Below are positions 9,836-19,725 of a stretch of 64,000 bases of DNA, in pieces. Position 1 is the first letter of the stretch, and each line of letters opens with the position of its first letter. Source of the DNA: Pseudomonadota bacterium (GTDB taxonomy: Bacteria > Pseudomonadota > Alphaproteobacteria > Rhizobiales > Beijerinckiaceae); NCBI GenBank assembly GCA_021813805.1, contig JAKAJL010000002.1:1-64000 (forward strand), given 5' to 3'. Below the pieces are notes generated by a model that had not been told where the DNA came from, made no database searches, and saw nothing but the letters and a program-made list of their open reading frames with translations. Position numbers and translations under genes: made by a program.

Positions 9836-10971
9836 TCTGGCTCGCGGCGCTGTCCCATCATTTCAGCCCGCTGAACGTTTTCCGCTACATCACCTTCCGG
9901 GCCGCCGGCGCCACCGCGACCGCGCTGTTGTTCGTGTTCTTCTTCGGCCCGTCGATCATCGCCTCGCTGCGGATCAAACAGGGCAAGGGCCAGCCGATCC
10001 GGACCGACGGCCCGCAGTCCCACCTCGCCAAGAGGGGCACGCCGACCATGGGCGGGCTGATGATCATTTCCGGCGTGACGGCCTCGACCGTGCTGTGGGC
10101 CAATCCGCGCAGCGCCTACGTCTGGATCGTGCTGTTCGTGACCCTGGGCTTCGGCGCGATCGGCTTCTACGACGATTATCTCAAGGTCACCAAGCAGAGC
10201 CACAAGGGCTATTCCGGCCGCGCCCGTCTCGGCGCCGAGGCGGGGGTCGCCATGCTCGCCGCTTATTTCATGATGTGCGCCTCGGCCACCGGGCCAGTGG
10301 CCAGCCTCGGCGATTTCTTCGCCGCCCTGGCCGCGCCCTTCACGGCGGCGGCGCCGGCGACCAAGCTGGCCGCGCCGTTCATCCACGGCTGGATCGTCGA
10401 TCTCTCCTGGATCTTCCTGCCCTTCGCCGCTTTCGTCATGGTCGGCGCCGGCAATGCGGTCAATCTCACCGACGGGCTCGACGGCCTCGCCATCGTGCCG
10501 GTGATGATCGCCTCGGCGGCCTTCGGCATTATCGCCTATCTCGCCGGCAACGACATTTTCGCCCATTATCTCGGCATCAATTACGTGCCCGGCGCCGGCG
10601 AACTGACGGTAATGACCGGCGCGATGATCGGCGCCGGCCTCGGCTTCCTTTGGTTCAACGCCCCGCCGGCCCAGATCTTCATGGGCGACACCGGCTCGCT
10701 GGCCCTGGGCGGCATGCTCGGCGCCATCGCGGTGGCGATCAAGCACGAGATCGTGCTGGCCATTGTCGGAGGCCTGTTCGTGATGGAGGCGCTCTCGGTC
10801 ATCGTCCAGGTGGCGTCGTTCAAGATGACCGGCAAGCGCGTTTTCAAGATGGCGCCAATCCACCATCATTTCGAGCAATTGGGCTGGGCCGAGCCCCAGG
10901 TCGTGGTGCGGTTCTGGATCATCGCCTTCGTCCTGGCCCTGATCGGCCTCACCACGCTGAAGGTGCGCTGA
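9829..10971 (+). CDS. mraY: Phospho-MurNAc-pentapeptide transferase (lipid I synthase)
   Basis: An integral membrane enzyme that transfers phospho-MurNAc-pentapeptide from UDP to undecaprenyl phosphate, forming lipid I. It has about ten hydrophobic helices and the family signatures [19 protein letters not shown] (the aspartate pair near residue 113), [13 protein letters not shown], and [12 protein letters not shown], followed by the histidine-rich PIHHHFE loop near the C-terminus. At 380 residues it is slightly longer than the E. coli enzyme. It overlaps murF by 7 bases and murD by 1 base. Confidence 0.96.
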   Translation: MLIWLAALSHHFSPLNVFRYITFRAAGATATALLFVFFFGPSIIASLRIKQGKGQPIRTDGPQSHLAKRGTPTMGGLMIISGVTASTVLWANPRSAYVWIVLFVTLGFGAIGFYDDYLKVTKQSHKGYSGRARLGAEAGVAMLAAYFMMCASATGPVASLGDFFAALAAPFTAAAPATKLAAPFIHGWIVDLSWIFLPFAAFVMVGAGNAVNLTDGLDGLAIVPVMIASAAFGIIAYLAGNDIFAHYLGINYVPGAGELTVMTGAMIGAGLGFLWFNAPPAQIFMGDTGSLALGGMLGAIAVAIKHEIVLAIVGGLFVMEALSVIVQVASFKMTGKRVFKMAPIHHHFEQLGWAEPQVVVRFWIIAFVLALIGLTTLKVR

Positions 10972-12392
10972 TGATCCCGATCACCTCTTTCGCCGGCCAG
11001 TCGGTCGCTCTTTTCGGCCTCGGCGGCTCCGGACTGTCCACGGCGAAAGCGCTTGCCGCCGGCGGCGCCCAGGTGAGCGCCTGGGACGATTCGTCCGCCG
11101 CGCTCGAAAAGGCTTCCGCCGAGGGGATCCGCCTCGACGATCTGCATCAGGCCGACTGGTCCTCATTCAAGGCGCTCATCCTCGCGCCGGGCGCGCCGCT
11201 CACCCATCCAGCGCCGCATTGGAGCGCGGCCAAGGCGATCGCCGCGGGCGTCCCGGTGATCGGCGACATCGAATTGTTCTGCCGCGAGCGAGCGCTTCAT
11301 GCGCCCGGCGCGCCTTTGGTCGCGATCACCGGCACCAACGGCAAGAGCACCACCACGGCGCTGATCGCCCACATTCTGCGCGAGGCCGGCGCCGACGCGC
11401 AGCTCGGCGGCAATATCGGGACGCCGATCCTCGATCTGGAGCCGCCGTCGCCCGAGCGCGTGCATGTCGTCGAATGTTCGAGCTTCCAGATCGATCTCGC
11501 GCCCTCGCTCAACCCCAGCGTCGGTATTTTGCTCAACCTGACTCCGGACCACCTCGACCGCCACGGGACGATGGAGAATTACGCGGCGATCAAGCGGCGG
11601 CTGGTCGAATCGTCCGATTTCGCCGTCGTCGGACGCGACGACGGCTGGTGCGAGGCGATCTTCCAATATCTCAAGGGCGCGGGCCATGCGGTGGTCGGCG
11701 TGTCAAACACTCGGCCCAACGCTCTGGGCAGCGTCAGCCTCGACGCGGGCCATCTGCGCCGCACCTTCGCTCTGCCAATGCTGAGGACGCTCGAGGAAAA
11801 TCTGTTCGATCTGTCGCGCGCGCCGGCCCTGCGCGGCGCCCATAACGCGCAGAACGCGGGCGCAGCTTTCGCCGCCTGCGAGCGGCTCGGCCTTCCCCAT
11901 GACGAGATCGGTCTTGGCATGCGCTCCTTCCCCGGCCTCGCCCATCGCATGGAGCAGGTGGGACACAGGGACAAGGTCCTGTTCGTCAACGACAGCAAGG
12001 CGACCAACGCCGACGCGGCGGAAAAGGCCCTGCTGAGCTTCGACGACATTTTCTGGATCCTTGGCGGCAAGGCCAAGGCCGGGGGGATCGAGCCGCTGCG
12101 GCCGTTGTTCGGCAGAATCCGCAAGGCTTATCTGATCGGCGAGGCGGCGCGGGAATTCGCCGCCACGCTCGAAGGCGCGGTCGCTTACGAAAAATGCGGG
12201 ACGCTGGACGTCGCGGTCGCCGCGGCCGCGCGCGATGCGCAGACGAGCGCGGCGGGCGAGCCGGTCGTGCTGCTGTCGCCGGCCTGCGCGTCGTTCGACC
12301 AGTTCGCCAATTTCGAGAAGCGCGGCGACGCCTTCCGAGGTTACGTGGCCGGCCTGCTGGCGGAAGACGCCGTGCAGGGGGCGTTGTTGTGA
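10971..12392 (+). CDS. murD: UDP-MurNAc-L-alanine:D-glutamate ligase
   Basis: MurD adds D-glutamate to UDP-MurNAc-L-Ala in the cytoplasm. The N-terminal Rossmann region [17 protein letters not shown], the ATP loop [14 protein letters not shown], the ECSSFQID segment, [17 protein letters not shown], and the C-terminal [17 protein letters not shown] are classic MurD features. The length is 473 residues. The reading frame is open well upstream inside mraY, but similarity begins only at the ATG at 10971, which shares the last base of the mraY stop. A 75-base gap then precedes ftsW. Confidence 0.95.
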   Translation: MIPITSFAGQSVALFGLGGSGLSTAKALAAGGAQVSAWDDSSAALEKASAEGIRLDDLHQADWSSFKALILAPGAPLTHPAPHWSAAKAIAAGVPVIGDIELFCRERALHAPGAPLVAITGTNGKSTTTALIAHILREAGADAQLGGNIGTPILDLEPPSPERVHVVECSSFQIDLAPSLNPSVGILLNLTPDHLDRHGTMENYAAIKRRLVESSDFAVVGRDDGWCEAIFQYLKGAGHAVVGVSNTRPNALGSVSLDAGHLRRTFALPMLRTLEENLFDLSRAPALRGAHNAQNAGAAFAACERLGLPHDEIGLGMRSFPGLAHRMEQVGHRDKVLFVNDSKATNADAAEKALLSFDDIFWILGGKAKAGGIEPLRPLFGRIRKAYLIGEAAREFAATLEGAVAYEKCGTLDVAVAAAARDAQTSAAGEPVVLLSPACASFDQFANFEKRGDAFRGYVAGLLAEDAVQGALL

Positions 12393-12467
12393 ACGGGGGC
12401 GGCGAAGCGTCGAACCGATCCGAGAGGCGTCGTCGCGCAAGCGATCGCAAGAATGAGGAAACTCGCC

Positions 12468-13637
12468 ATGATTTCTCGCGCGGAACGCTCGGCGATCGCC
12501 GACTGGTGGTGGACGGTCGACCGCTGGCTGCTTCTGGGCGTCGGCGCCCTGATCGTGCTTGGCCTGGTGCTGGTGATGGGCGGCAGCCCGCCGGTGGCTG
12601 ACCGGCTTCATCTGCCGCCGTTCCATTTCGTCAATCATCAGGCCGAATTCCTCGTCCCGACGGTCGTCATCATGCTGTCGCTGTCCTTCCTGCCGCCGCG
12701 TCTGGTTCGGCGCGCGGCGCTGGGGGTCTATGTCGCGTCCATGGGGCTGATATTCGCGGCGCTGATGTTCGGCCACGAAGTGAAGGGCGCGAAGCGCTGG
12801 ATTTTCGGCATCCAGCCGTCGGAATTCCTCAAGCCCGCTTTTGTCGTTCTCGCCGCCTGGGCGATTTCCGAAGGCGCCAAACGCCGTGACCTTCCGGCCA
12901 ACTGGATCGCGATCCTGCTCTTTCCGGCGACGGTGGTCCCGCTCATTCTCCAGCCGGATTTCGGTCAGACCATGCTTCTGTCGCTGGTCTGGGGCGCGTT
13001 GTTCTTCATGGCCGGCCTGCACTGGTTCTGGCTCGGCGGACTCGGCGCCGGCGGCGCCGTTTCGGTGGTTCTGGCCTATAGATTCGTGCCTCATGTGCGC
13101 GCGCGCATCATGCATTTCCTCGACCCCGGCCAGATGGGCGGCGTCTCCGACACGTTCCAGGTCGACACGGCGCGCGACAGCTTCATCTCCGGAGGCTGGT
13201 TCGGGAAAGGGCCGGGCGAGGGCGTCTTCAAGCAGATCCTCCCCGACGCCCACACCGATTTCATCTTCGCCGTCACCGGCGAGGAGTTCGGTCTGCTGTT
13301 CTGTATGTTCATCGTCGGGATCTACGCCTTCATCGTGCTGCGCGCCCTGCTCAAGGCGTCGCGCGACGACGATCCGTTCTGTCGTTTCGCCACGGCCGGC
13401 CTCGCGCTTCTTTTCGGCATTCAGGCCTCGATCAACATGGCGGTAAACCTCCATTTGATGCCGGCCAAGGGCATGACCTTGCCGTTCATTTCCTATGGCG
13501 GTTCGTCGCTGATCTCGCTCGGGATCACCATCGGCTTTCTGCTCGCGGTCACCCGCAGGCGGCCGAAATCCGCCATCCTGTTCGACCGCGCCGAGCCTGA
13601 GTCCGCCAGCCAGCCGATGGGAGTCCCGGCGGAATGA
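12468..13637 (+). CDS. ftsW: Septal peptidoglycan glycosyltransferase FtsW (SEDS family)
   Basis: FtsW polymerises lipid II glycan strands at the division site and pairs with FtsI. It is an integral membrane protein of 389 residues with about ten hydrophobic segments. SEDS signatures visible are KGAKRWI with the following QPSEFLKPAF, LQPDFGQTML, GWFGKGPGEGVFKQILPDAHTD (split here by family loops), and LPFISYGGSSL near the C-terminus. I chose the ATG at 12468 because GAGGAA sits about 7 bases upstream; an in-frame ATG at 12453 would add five residues and lacks a good ribosome-binding site. The end overlaps murG by ATGA. Confidence 0.95.
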   Translation: MISRAERSAIADWWWTVDRWLLLGVGALIVLGLVLVMGGSPPVADRLHLPPFHFVNHQAEFLVPTVVIMLSLSFLPPRLVRRAALGVYVASMGLIFAALMFGHEVKGAKRWIFGIQPSEFLKPAFVVLAAWAISEGAKRRDLPANWIAILLFPATVVPLILQPDFGQTMLLSLVWGALFFMAGLHWFWLGGLGAGGAVSVVLAYRFVPHVRARIMHFLDPGQMGGVSDTFQVDTARDSFISGGWFGKGPGEGVFKQILPDAHTDFIFAVTGEEFGLLFCMFIVGIYAFIVLRALLKASRDDDPFCRFATAGLALLFGIQASINMAVNLHLMPAKGMTLPFISYGGSSLISLGITIGFLLAVTRRRPKSAILFDRAEPESASQPMGVPAE

Positions 13638-14743
13638 GCCGCGAGGAAACGAAGGGCGATCTCGTTTTGGTCGCCGCCGGGGGAACCGGCGGCCATCTCT
13701 TTCCCGCCCAGGCGCTCGCGCAAGCAATTCGTGCGCGAGGGATTCGCGTCCAGCTTGCCACAGACGAGCGCGCCCTGCGCTATGGCGGTGATTTTCCCGC
13801 CGAGGAAATTCACGAAATCGCCTCGGCGACGCCGACGTCGCGCGGGCTCGGCGCCAAAATCTCGGCGGCGCTGGTCCTTGGCAAAGGCGTCGTCGAGGCC
13901 TATCGGCTCCTCGGCGCGATAAAACCCCGCGTGGTTGTGTCCTTCGGCGGCTATCCCACCGTGCCGCCGGCTCTGGCCGCTTCCCTGCGCGCGGTTCCGC
14001 TGATCCTGCACGAGCAGAACGCGGTGATGGGCCGCGCCAACCGCTTTCTGGCGAGACGCGCGGATCGAATCGCCTGCGGCTTTCCAACCCTCGAAGGCCT
14101 GCCGGAATCTCTATGCGACCGCGTCGTCCAGGTCGGCAATCCTGTCCGCCCGGCGGTGCTGGAGGCGGCCCGCCTGTCCTATCCCGGCTTCGACGACGGG
14201 CGCCTGCGCCTCCTGGTCACCGGCGGCTCGCAGGGCGCGCGGATCATGTCCGACGTGGTGCCGGCGGCGATAGAACGTCTCGCGCTGGAGCAACGGGCGC
14301 GGCTGGTCATCGTGCAGCAGGCGCGCGGCGAGGATCTCGCGCGGGTCCGCGAGGTTTATCTGCGTCTAGGCGTGAATTTCGAGGCCGCGGCCTTTTTCCC
14401 CGATCTGCCCCTGCGCATGGCAAAGGCGCATCTGGTGCTGGCGCGCTCCGGCGCCTCGACGGTTTCGGAACTGGCGGTTGTCGGCCGCCCGTCGATTCTC
14501 GTGCCTTTCCCTCATGCGCTGGACGCCGATCAGGCGGCCAACGCGAGGCATCTGGAAAAGGCCGGCGCGGCCGAAGTGATGCGCCAGACGGGCTTCACCC
14601 CGGAATGGCTGGCGGAGAGGCTTGCCCGCGCGCTCGACGAGCCAAGGGACTTGACGCGGCGCGCCCAAGCGGCCAAGAGCGCCGGCGTTCCCGACGCCGC
14701 CGAACGTCTGGCCGATCTGGCCCTCAAGACCGCCGGGCTTTAG
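13634..14743 (+). CDS. murG: UDP-GlcNAc:undecaprenyl-PP-MurNAc-pentapeptide GlcNAc transferase (lipid II synthase)
   Basis: MurG adds GlcNAc to lipid I on the inner face of the membrane, giving lipid II. The glycine loop AAGGTGGHLFPAQALA, the SFGGYPTVPP loop, HEQNAVMGRANRFLA, and the C-terminal sugar-nucleotide region (VTGGSQGARIM; ARSGASTVSELAVVGRPSI; DADQAANARHLEKAGAA) are all present. The length of 369 residues is normal. It starts with ATGA overlapping the ftsW stop. A 30-base spacer with TGGAG precedes murC. Confidence 0.96.
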   Translation: MSREETKGDLVLVAAGGTGGHLFPAQALAQAIRARGIRVQLATDERALRYGGDFPAEEIHEIASATPTSRGLGAKISAALVLGKGVVEAYRLLGAIKPRVVVSFGGYPTVPPALAASLRAVPLILHEQNAVMGRANRFLARRADRIACGFPTLEGLPESLCDRVVQVGNPVRPAVLEAARLSYPGFDDGRLRLLVTGGSQGARIMSDVVPAAIERLALEQRARLVIVQQARGEDLARVREVYLRLGVNFEAAAFFPDLPLRMAKAHLVLARSGASTVSELAVVGRPSILVPFPHALDADQAANARHLEKAGAAEVMRQTGFTPEWLAERLARALDEPRDLTRRAQAAKSAGVPDAAERLADLALKTAGL

Positions 14744-14773
14744 AACCCGCGTGGCATTCCTGGAGTTTCGCCA

Positions 14774-16183
14774 ATGAAATTGCCGAGCAAACTTGGGCCC
14801 ATCCATTTCGTCGGAATCGGCGGCATCGGCATGTCGGGCATCGCCGAAGTCCTGCTCAATCTCGGTTATGACGTCCAGGGCTCTGACGCCTCCGACAACG
14901 CCAATGTGAAGCGCCTGCGGGAAAAGGGCGCGCGGGTCTTCGTCGGCCACAACGCCCGCAACCTCGGCGAGGCGGCGGTCGTCGTGGTCTCGACCGCGAT
15001 CAAGCGCGACAACCCGGAACTGGCGGCTGCGCGCGAAAAACGCCTGCCGGTGGTGCGGCGCGCCGAAATGCTGGCCGAGTTGATGCGGCTCAAGCAATGC
15101 GTCGCCATAGCAGGAACCCATGGCAAGACCACCACGACCTCGCTGGTTTCGACCCTGCTCGACGCCGGCGGGCTCGACCCGACCGTGATCAACGGCGGCA
15201 TCATCAACGCCTATGGCACAAACGGCCGGCTTGGCGGCGGCGACTGGATGGTGGTCGAAGCGGATGAGAGCGACGGCACGTTCCTGAAACTGCCCGCCGA
15301 TGTCGCGGTGGTCACCAATATCGACGCCGAGCACCTCGACCATTTCAAGACTTATGACGCGGTCAAGGAAGCCTTCCGCGCCTTCGTCGAGAATCTGCCT
15401 TTTTACGGTTTCGCGGTGATGTGCCTCGACCATCCGGCCGTGCAGGAGCTGGTCGGCAAGATTGAGGACCGTCATGTCATCACCTATGGCGAAAACCCGC
15501 AGGCCGACGCGCTGCTCTCCAATATCGACCTGACCGGCGGCGTGTCGCGCTTCACCGTCACGCTTCGCGACCGCCAGCAGGGCCGCGAGACCGTCCTGTC
15601 GGACCTGACCCTGCCCATGCCAGGCCATCACAACGCGCTGAACGCCACCGCCGCGATCGTCGTCGCCCACAGGCTCGGCGTGAGCGTCGAGAATATCCGG
15701 AAGGGCCTGGCCTCGTTCGGCGGGGTCAAGCGGCGTTTCACCCGCGCCGGCGAATGGAACGGCGTGGCGATCTTCGACGATTACGGCCACCATCCGGTAG
15801 AAATCGCGGCGGTGCTGCGCGCCGCCCGCGCCTCGACCCCGAACAAGGTGATCGCCGTGGCCCAGCCGCATCGCTACACCCGCCTCCAGTCGCTGTTCGA
15901 CCAGTTCGCGACCTGTTTCAACGACGCCGACGTGGTGATCGTGGCCGATGTCTATCCCGCGGGCGAGGCGCCGATCGAAGGCGTCGACAAGGACGCTCTG
16001 GTCGCGGCGATCAAGGCCCACGGCCATCGCCAGGCGATCGCCTTGCCAAGCCCCGACGATCTGCCGGACATGATCCGCAAAATCGCCGCGCCGGGGGATT
16101 ATGTCGTGATGCTCGGCGCCGGCAACATCACCCAATGGGCCTATGCCTTGCCCGGCCAGCTCGCCGCGGGGGACGCCGCATGA
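14774..16183 (+). CDS. murC: UDP-N-acetylmuramate:L-alanine ligase
   Basis: MurC attaches the first amino acid, L-alanine, to UDP-MurNAc. Visible motifs are [20 protein letters not shown] at the N-terminus, the ATP loop [37 protein letters not shown], and the C-terminal [11 protein letters not shown] typical of MurC. It is full length at 469 residues. TGGAG lies upstream of the ATG. Its stop overlaps the start of the embedded glutamine amidotransferase gene (ATGA), so the two are likely translationally coupled. Confidence 0.96.
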   Translation: MKLPSKLGPIHFVGIGGIGMSGIAEVLLNLGYDVQGSDASDNANVKRLREKGARVFVGHNARNLGEAAVVVVSTAIKRDNPELAAAREKRLPVVRRAEMLAELMRLKQCVAIAGTHGKTTTTSLVSTLLDAGGLDPTVINGGIINAYGTNGRLGGGDWMVVEADESDGTFLKLPADVAVVTNIDAEHLDHFKTYDAVKEAFRAFVENLPFYGFAVMCLDHPAVQELVGKIEDRHVITYGENPQADALLSNIDLTGGVSRFTVTLRDRQQGRETVLSDLTLPMPGHHNALNATAAIVVAHRLGVSVENIRKGLASFGGVKRRFTRAGEWNGVAIFDDYGHHPVEIAAVLRAARASTPNKVIAVAQPHRYTRLQSLFDQFATCFNDADVVIVADVYPAGEAPIEGVDKDALVAAIKAHGHRQAIALPSPDDLPDMIRKIAAPGDYVVMLGAGNITQWAYALPGQLAAGDAA

Positions 16184-16881
16184 CCCGCTCCTGTCTCGTC
16201 ATTCGTCACGTCGCCTTCGAGGATCTGGGCGTTCTGGGGGCGCTCCTGCCCGAGCTTGGCTTCGCGATTCGCTATTTCGAGGCCGGGGTCGAGCCTTTTC
16301 CTGTCGAAGAAATGCAGAACTGCGATCTGCTGGTCGTGCTCGGCGGCCCGATCGGCGTTTACGAGGTCGAGGCCTATCCGTGGCTGGTCGATGAAACGGC
16401 GGCGATCGGCGACCGCCTGCGCGCGAAAAAGCCGACGCTCGGCATCTGCCTCGGCGCGCAATTGATGGCGGCCTCGCTCGGGGCGCGGGTCGGGCCGGGT
16501 CCGGCGAAGGAAATCGGCTACGCGCCGCTCAATCTCACGCCGACGGGCCTGAACTCCGTGCTCGCGCCGCTCGATAACCAGCCGGTGCTGCACTGGCATG
16601 GAGACAATTTCGACCTGCCGCGCGGTTCGGTGCGTCTGGCTTTCACCGCACGCTGTCCCAACCAGGCTTTCGCCATCGGCTCTTTTGCGCTCGGCCTGCA
16701 ATTCCATGTCGAGCTCGCGCCGGAATGCATCGAAAGCTGGCTCATTGGCCATGCCGTCGAATTGTCCGCGGCGAAAATCCGGCCAGCGACGCTGCGCAAG
16801 CAGGCGGCGCAATTGGGCCCGGCGACAGCGGCGCTCGGCGCCGAAATCGTGACGGCCTGGCTCGAAGGCGCCTTCGCGTGA
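16180..16881 (+). CDS. Class I glutamine amidotransferase embedded between murC and murB
   Basis: A 233-residue stand-alone GATase1-fold protein of the GuaA/YfeJ-like group (COG0518). The nucleophile elbow GICLGAQ carries the presumed catalytic Cys (near residue 89), and [12 protein letters not shown] supplies the catalytic His and Glu. The fold would release ammonia from glutamine, but no acceptor domain is attached. It overlaps murC upstream (ATGA) and murB downstream (GTGA), so it is expressed as an internal member of the dcw operon. That position suggests a job linked to cell-wall precursors, for example amidation, but this is inference. It could equally be a passenger with unrelated metabolism. 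Confidence 0.85.
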   Translation: MTRSCLVIRHVAFEDLGVLGALLPELGFAIRYFEAGVEPFPVEEMQNCDLLVVLGGPIGVYEVEAYPWLVDETAAIGDRLRAKKPTLGICLGAQLMAASLGARVGPGPAKEIGYAPLNLTPTGLNSVLAPLDNQPVLHWHGDNFDLPRGSVRLAFTARCPNQAFAIGSFALGLQFHVELAPECIESWLIGHAVELSAAKIRPATLRKQAAQLGPATAALGAEIVTAWLEGAFA

Positions 16882-17837
16882 CGGCCGTCCTTTCCGGTCT
16901 GGCGGCGCGCATTTCCGCCGCCGCTCCCGAACTGCGCGGACGGCTGACGCCCGAGGTCGAGCTTGCGCCCTTCACCTGGTTTCGCGTCGGCGGGCCGGCT
17001 GAAGTTCTGTTCAATCCGGCCGACGAGGCCGATCTTTCCTACCTCCTGAAAAACCTCCCTTCCGAAATTCCGGTCACCACCATCGGACTCGGCTCCAATC
17101 TGATCGTGCGCGACGGCGGCGTCGAAGGCGTGGTGATCCGTCTCGGCGGCAAGGTTTTCGGCGAGATCGCGGTGGAACAAGGTTTCCGGCTGCGCGCCGG
17201 CGCGGCGGCGCCGGACATGCGAGTCGCCAAAGTCGCAGCCGAGGCCGGAATCGACGGCCTCGCCTTCCTGCGCGGCATTCCCGGCGCCATCGGCGGCGCG
17301 CTGCGGATGAACGCCGGCGCCCATGGCGGCGAAACCAAGGATGTTCTGGTGTCCGCGCGCGGCGTCAACGGCAGGGGCGAGATCGTCGAATACACCGTCG
17401 AAGAACTCCACATGACTTACCGCCATAGCGAGGCGCCGGAGGACGTGATCTTCACCAGCGCCCTGTTTCAGGGCCGGCCGGGCGAGCCCGAAAAAATCCT
17501 CGCCGAAATGGAGCGGATCACCGAGGCGCGCGAGCAATCTCAGCCGATCCGTGAAAAGACCGGCGGCTCGACCTTCAAGAACCCGCCCGGCCAGAAAGCC
17601 TGGCAGTTGATCGACCGCGCCGGCTGTCGCGGACTCGTCCTCGGCGACGCGCAGGTTTCGCAAATGCACTGCAATTTCCTGATCAACCGCGGCGCGGCCA
17701 CCGCCGCCGACATCGAAAATCTTGGCGAGGAGGTCCGCGCCAGGGTTTTGGCCGCGACCGGCGTCGAACTGCAATGGGAAATCAAGCGGATCGGGGTGAA
17801 GGGCGCTCGCCCGCAACATTCGGGAATATTCGCATGA
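16878..17837 (+). CDS. murB: UDP-N-acetylenolpyruvoylglucosamine reductase
   Basis: MurB is the FAD- and NADPH-dependent reductase that makes UDP-MurNAc. [50 protein letters not shown] (split across the FAD-binding loop), YRHSEAPED, and the C-terminal [18 protein letters not shown] are diagnostic. The start is a GTG at 16878 overlapping the amidotransferase stop as GTGA; the open frame upstream of it is not coding. The length of 319 residues is normal. It ends with an ATGA overlap into ddl. Confidence 0.94.
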   Translation: MTAVLSGLAARISAAAPELRGRLTPEVELAPFTWFRVGGPAEVLFNPADEADLSYLLKNLPSEIPVTTIGLGSNLIVRDGGVEGVVIRLGGKVFGEIAVEQGFRLRAGAAAPDMRVAKVAAEAGIDGLAFLRGIPGAIGGALRMNAGAHGGETKDVLVSARGVNGRGEIVEYTVEELHMTYRHSEAPEDVIFTSALFQGRPGEPEKILAEMERITEAREQSQPIREKTGGSTFKNPPGQKAWQLIDRAGCRGLVLGDAQVSQMHCNFLINRGAATAADIENLGEEVRARVLAATGVELQWEIKRIGVKGARPQHSGIFA

Positions 17838-18757
17838 CCAAGCATGTCGCGGTCCTGATGGGCGGTTTTTCCAGCGAGCGGGGGGTCTCCCTGCGCTCGG
17901 GCGAGGCCTGCGCCAAGGCGCTCGAAGGCCAGGGCTACAAAGTTACGCGAGTCGATGTCGGACGCGACGTCGCCGAGGTTCTGGCGAGACTCAAGCCTGA
18001 CGCCGCGCTCAACGCCCTGCACGGGCCGGGCGGCGAGGACGGAATCATTCAGGGCGTTCTGGAGCTGTTGCGCATCCCCTACAGCCATTCCGGCGTGCTG
18101 GCGTCGGCGCTCGCCGCCAACAAGGACAAGGCCAAGCTGGTCATGGCGGCGGCCGGCGTCCCGGTCGCTCCGGGCAGGGTGGTCTCGCGTTTCGAGGCGG
18201 CCAAGGCGCATGTCATGCCGCCGCCCTATGTGTTGAAGCCGGTGGCCGAAGGCTCATCCTACGGCGTGTTCATCGTCCAAGAGGGAACGTCTTATCCGCC
18301 GCAGGAACTGCTGCGGCGGGACTGGGCCTATGGCGACCAGATGCTGGCGGAAAAATACATCGCCGGCCGCGAGCTGACCTGCGCGGTCATGGGCGACCGG
18401 GCGCTGGGCGTCATCGAGATCAAGGCCGCCGGCGGCGGCTGGTACGACTTCGAGGCGAAATACGCGCCGGGCGGGTCAATTCATGAACTTCCGGCAAAAG
18501 TTAAAGAAAATATTTACCAACTTGTTCAAGATTTGGCGTTGAAGGCGCACAGGGCGCTCGGATGCCGCGGCATGAGCCGAACCGACTTCCGCTACGACGA
18601 CCGCCCCGGAGGTACGGGCGAAATCGTTGTTCTGGAAGTGAATACTCAGCCGGGAATGACCGAGACTTCCCTTGCGCCCGAAATGGCCGCTTATGCCGGC
18701 GTTCCGTTCGGTGAGCTTGTGAAATGGATGGTGGAAGACGCCTCCTGCGACCGGTAG
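17834..18757 (+). CDS. ddl: D-alanine:D-alanine ligase
   Basis: Makes D-Ala-D-Ala for MurF using ATP (ATP-grasp fold, cytoplasm). Motifs: [45 protein letters not shown], the metal-binding [10 protein letters not shown] and [13 protein letters not shown]. Length 307 residues, typical of DdlB. It overlaps murB by four bases. The stretch 18481-18540 is only about 33% GC with unusual codons for this genome, although the protein stays conserved there; see findings. The 3' end overlaps the likely ftsQ start by 34 bases. Confidence 0.95.
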   Translation: MTKHVAVLMGGFSSERGVSLRSGEACAKALEGQGYKVTRVDVGRDVAEVLARLKPDAALNALHGPGGEDGIIQGVLELLRIPYSHSGVLASALAANKDKAKLVMAAAGVPVAPGRVVSRFEAAKAHVMPPPYVLKPVAEGSSYGVFIVQEGTSYPPQELLRRDWAYGDQMLAEKYIAGRELTCAVMGDRALGVIEIKAAGGGWYDFEAKYAPGGSIHELPAKVKENIYQLVQDLALKAHRALGCRGMSRTDFRYDDRPGGTGEIVVLEVNTQPGMTETSLAPEMAAYAGVPFGELVKWMVEDASCDR

Positions 18758-19725
18758 ATGGGCTTGATCCAGCCCTCGCGTCGTCGCGCGCCGGGCTCTC
18801 TGGCGCCGTGGCCAGCCCTTTTCACGGATTTTCCTTTTTCCATCCGCGCGCCTTGGCCGCGCCCAAGACCGTGGCCAAGTCAGCGCCTCGCCGCAGGCCC
18901 CGGCGCCACGAGGAAAGCGGCGCGCTCACGACCTTTCTCAGGCTGCCGGGCCTCGGTTCCGTCCTCGCCGTCGCCTTCCTCTCCGGGGTCGGCCTGCTCA
19001 GCGCGATCGCAAACGGTCAATATGCCGCTTTCGTGCACGATTATGGCGCGCCCGCCGACATTATGGCGCGCGCGCTCGGTTTCAGGATCGATTCGGTCAC
19101 CATCGCCGGCCAGCATGAGGTGAGCGACGGGCAGATTCTCGCGATCGTCGGGGTCGATTCCCGACAGTCGCTGCTGTTCCTGGACGCCGGCGCGCTGCGC
19201 AACCGCCTGCTCGCCGTGCCGCTGATCAAGAACGCCAGCATCCGCAAGTTTTTCCCCGACCGCCTCGTGATCGAGATCACCGAGCGCAAGCCTTATGGTC
19301 TGTGGCAGAGGGGCGGCGCGGTCTCGATCATCGCCGCCGACGGCGCGCCGATCGACAAGCTCGACAATCCGAAATTCGAATCCCTGCCTTTCGTCGTCGG
19401 CGACGGCGCCGGCGAGCGGATCGGCGAATATGTCGCGCTGCTCGAGGCGGCAGGCGATCTGCGCGGCAAGATCCGCGCCGGCGTGCTGGTGTCGCGGCGG
19501 CGCTGGAACCTCAAGATGACCTCGGGCGTGGATGTGCTGCTGCCCGAGGCGGATCCGCAAAAGGCCGTCGCCCTTCTGGCGCGACTCGAAGCCGAATCCG
19601 GCCTGATCGAAAAGGCGGTCGTTTCGCTCGACCTGCGCGTTCCCGGCAAGCTTTACGCGCGCCTGACCGAAGAGGCGGCCGCCGCGCGCGCCGCCCAGTC
19701 GCACGCTAGGGGAGCGCGCAAATGA
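18724..19725 (+). CDS. ftsQ: Cell division protein FtsQ
   Basis: FtsQ is a bitopic divisome protein that recruits FtsL and FtsB. A long basic cytoplasmic tail (about 70 residues, PRRRPRRHEES) is followed by a transmembrane helix (about residues 73-95, LGSVLAVAFLSGVGLLSA). A POTRA domain (FRIDSVTIAGQHEVSDGQIL) and the FtsQ beta domain follow (IRKFFPDRLVIEITERKPYGLWQ). It lies between ddl and ftsA as expected. The start is uncertain: the ATG at 18724 lies inside ddl, and an in-frame GTG near 18808 would give a shorter tail. It ends in an ATGA overlap with ftsA. Confidence 0.9.
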   Translation: MDGGRRLLRPVDGLDPALASSRAGLSGAVASPFHGFSFFHPRALAAPKTVAKSAPRRRPRRHEESGALTTFLRLPGLGSVLAVAFLSGVGLLSAIANGQYAAFVHDYGAPADIMARALGFRIDSVTIAGQHEVSDGQILAIVGVDSRQSLLFLDAGALRNRLLAVPLIKNASIRKFFPDRLVIEITERKPYGLWQRGGAVSIIAADGAPIDKLDNPKFESLPFVVGDGAGERIGEYVALLEAAGDLRGKIRAGVLVSRRRWNLKMTSGVDVLLPEADPQKAVALLARLEAESGLIEKAVVSLDLRVPGKLYARLTEEAAAARAAQSHARGARK

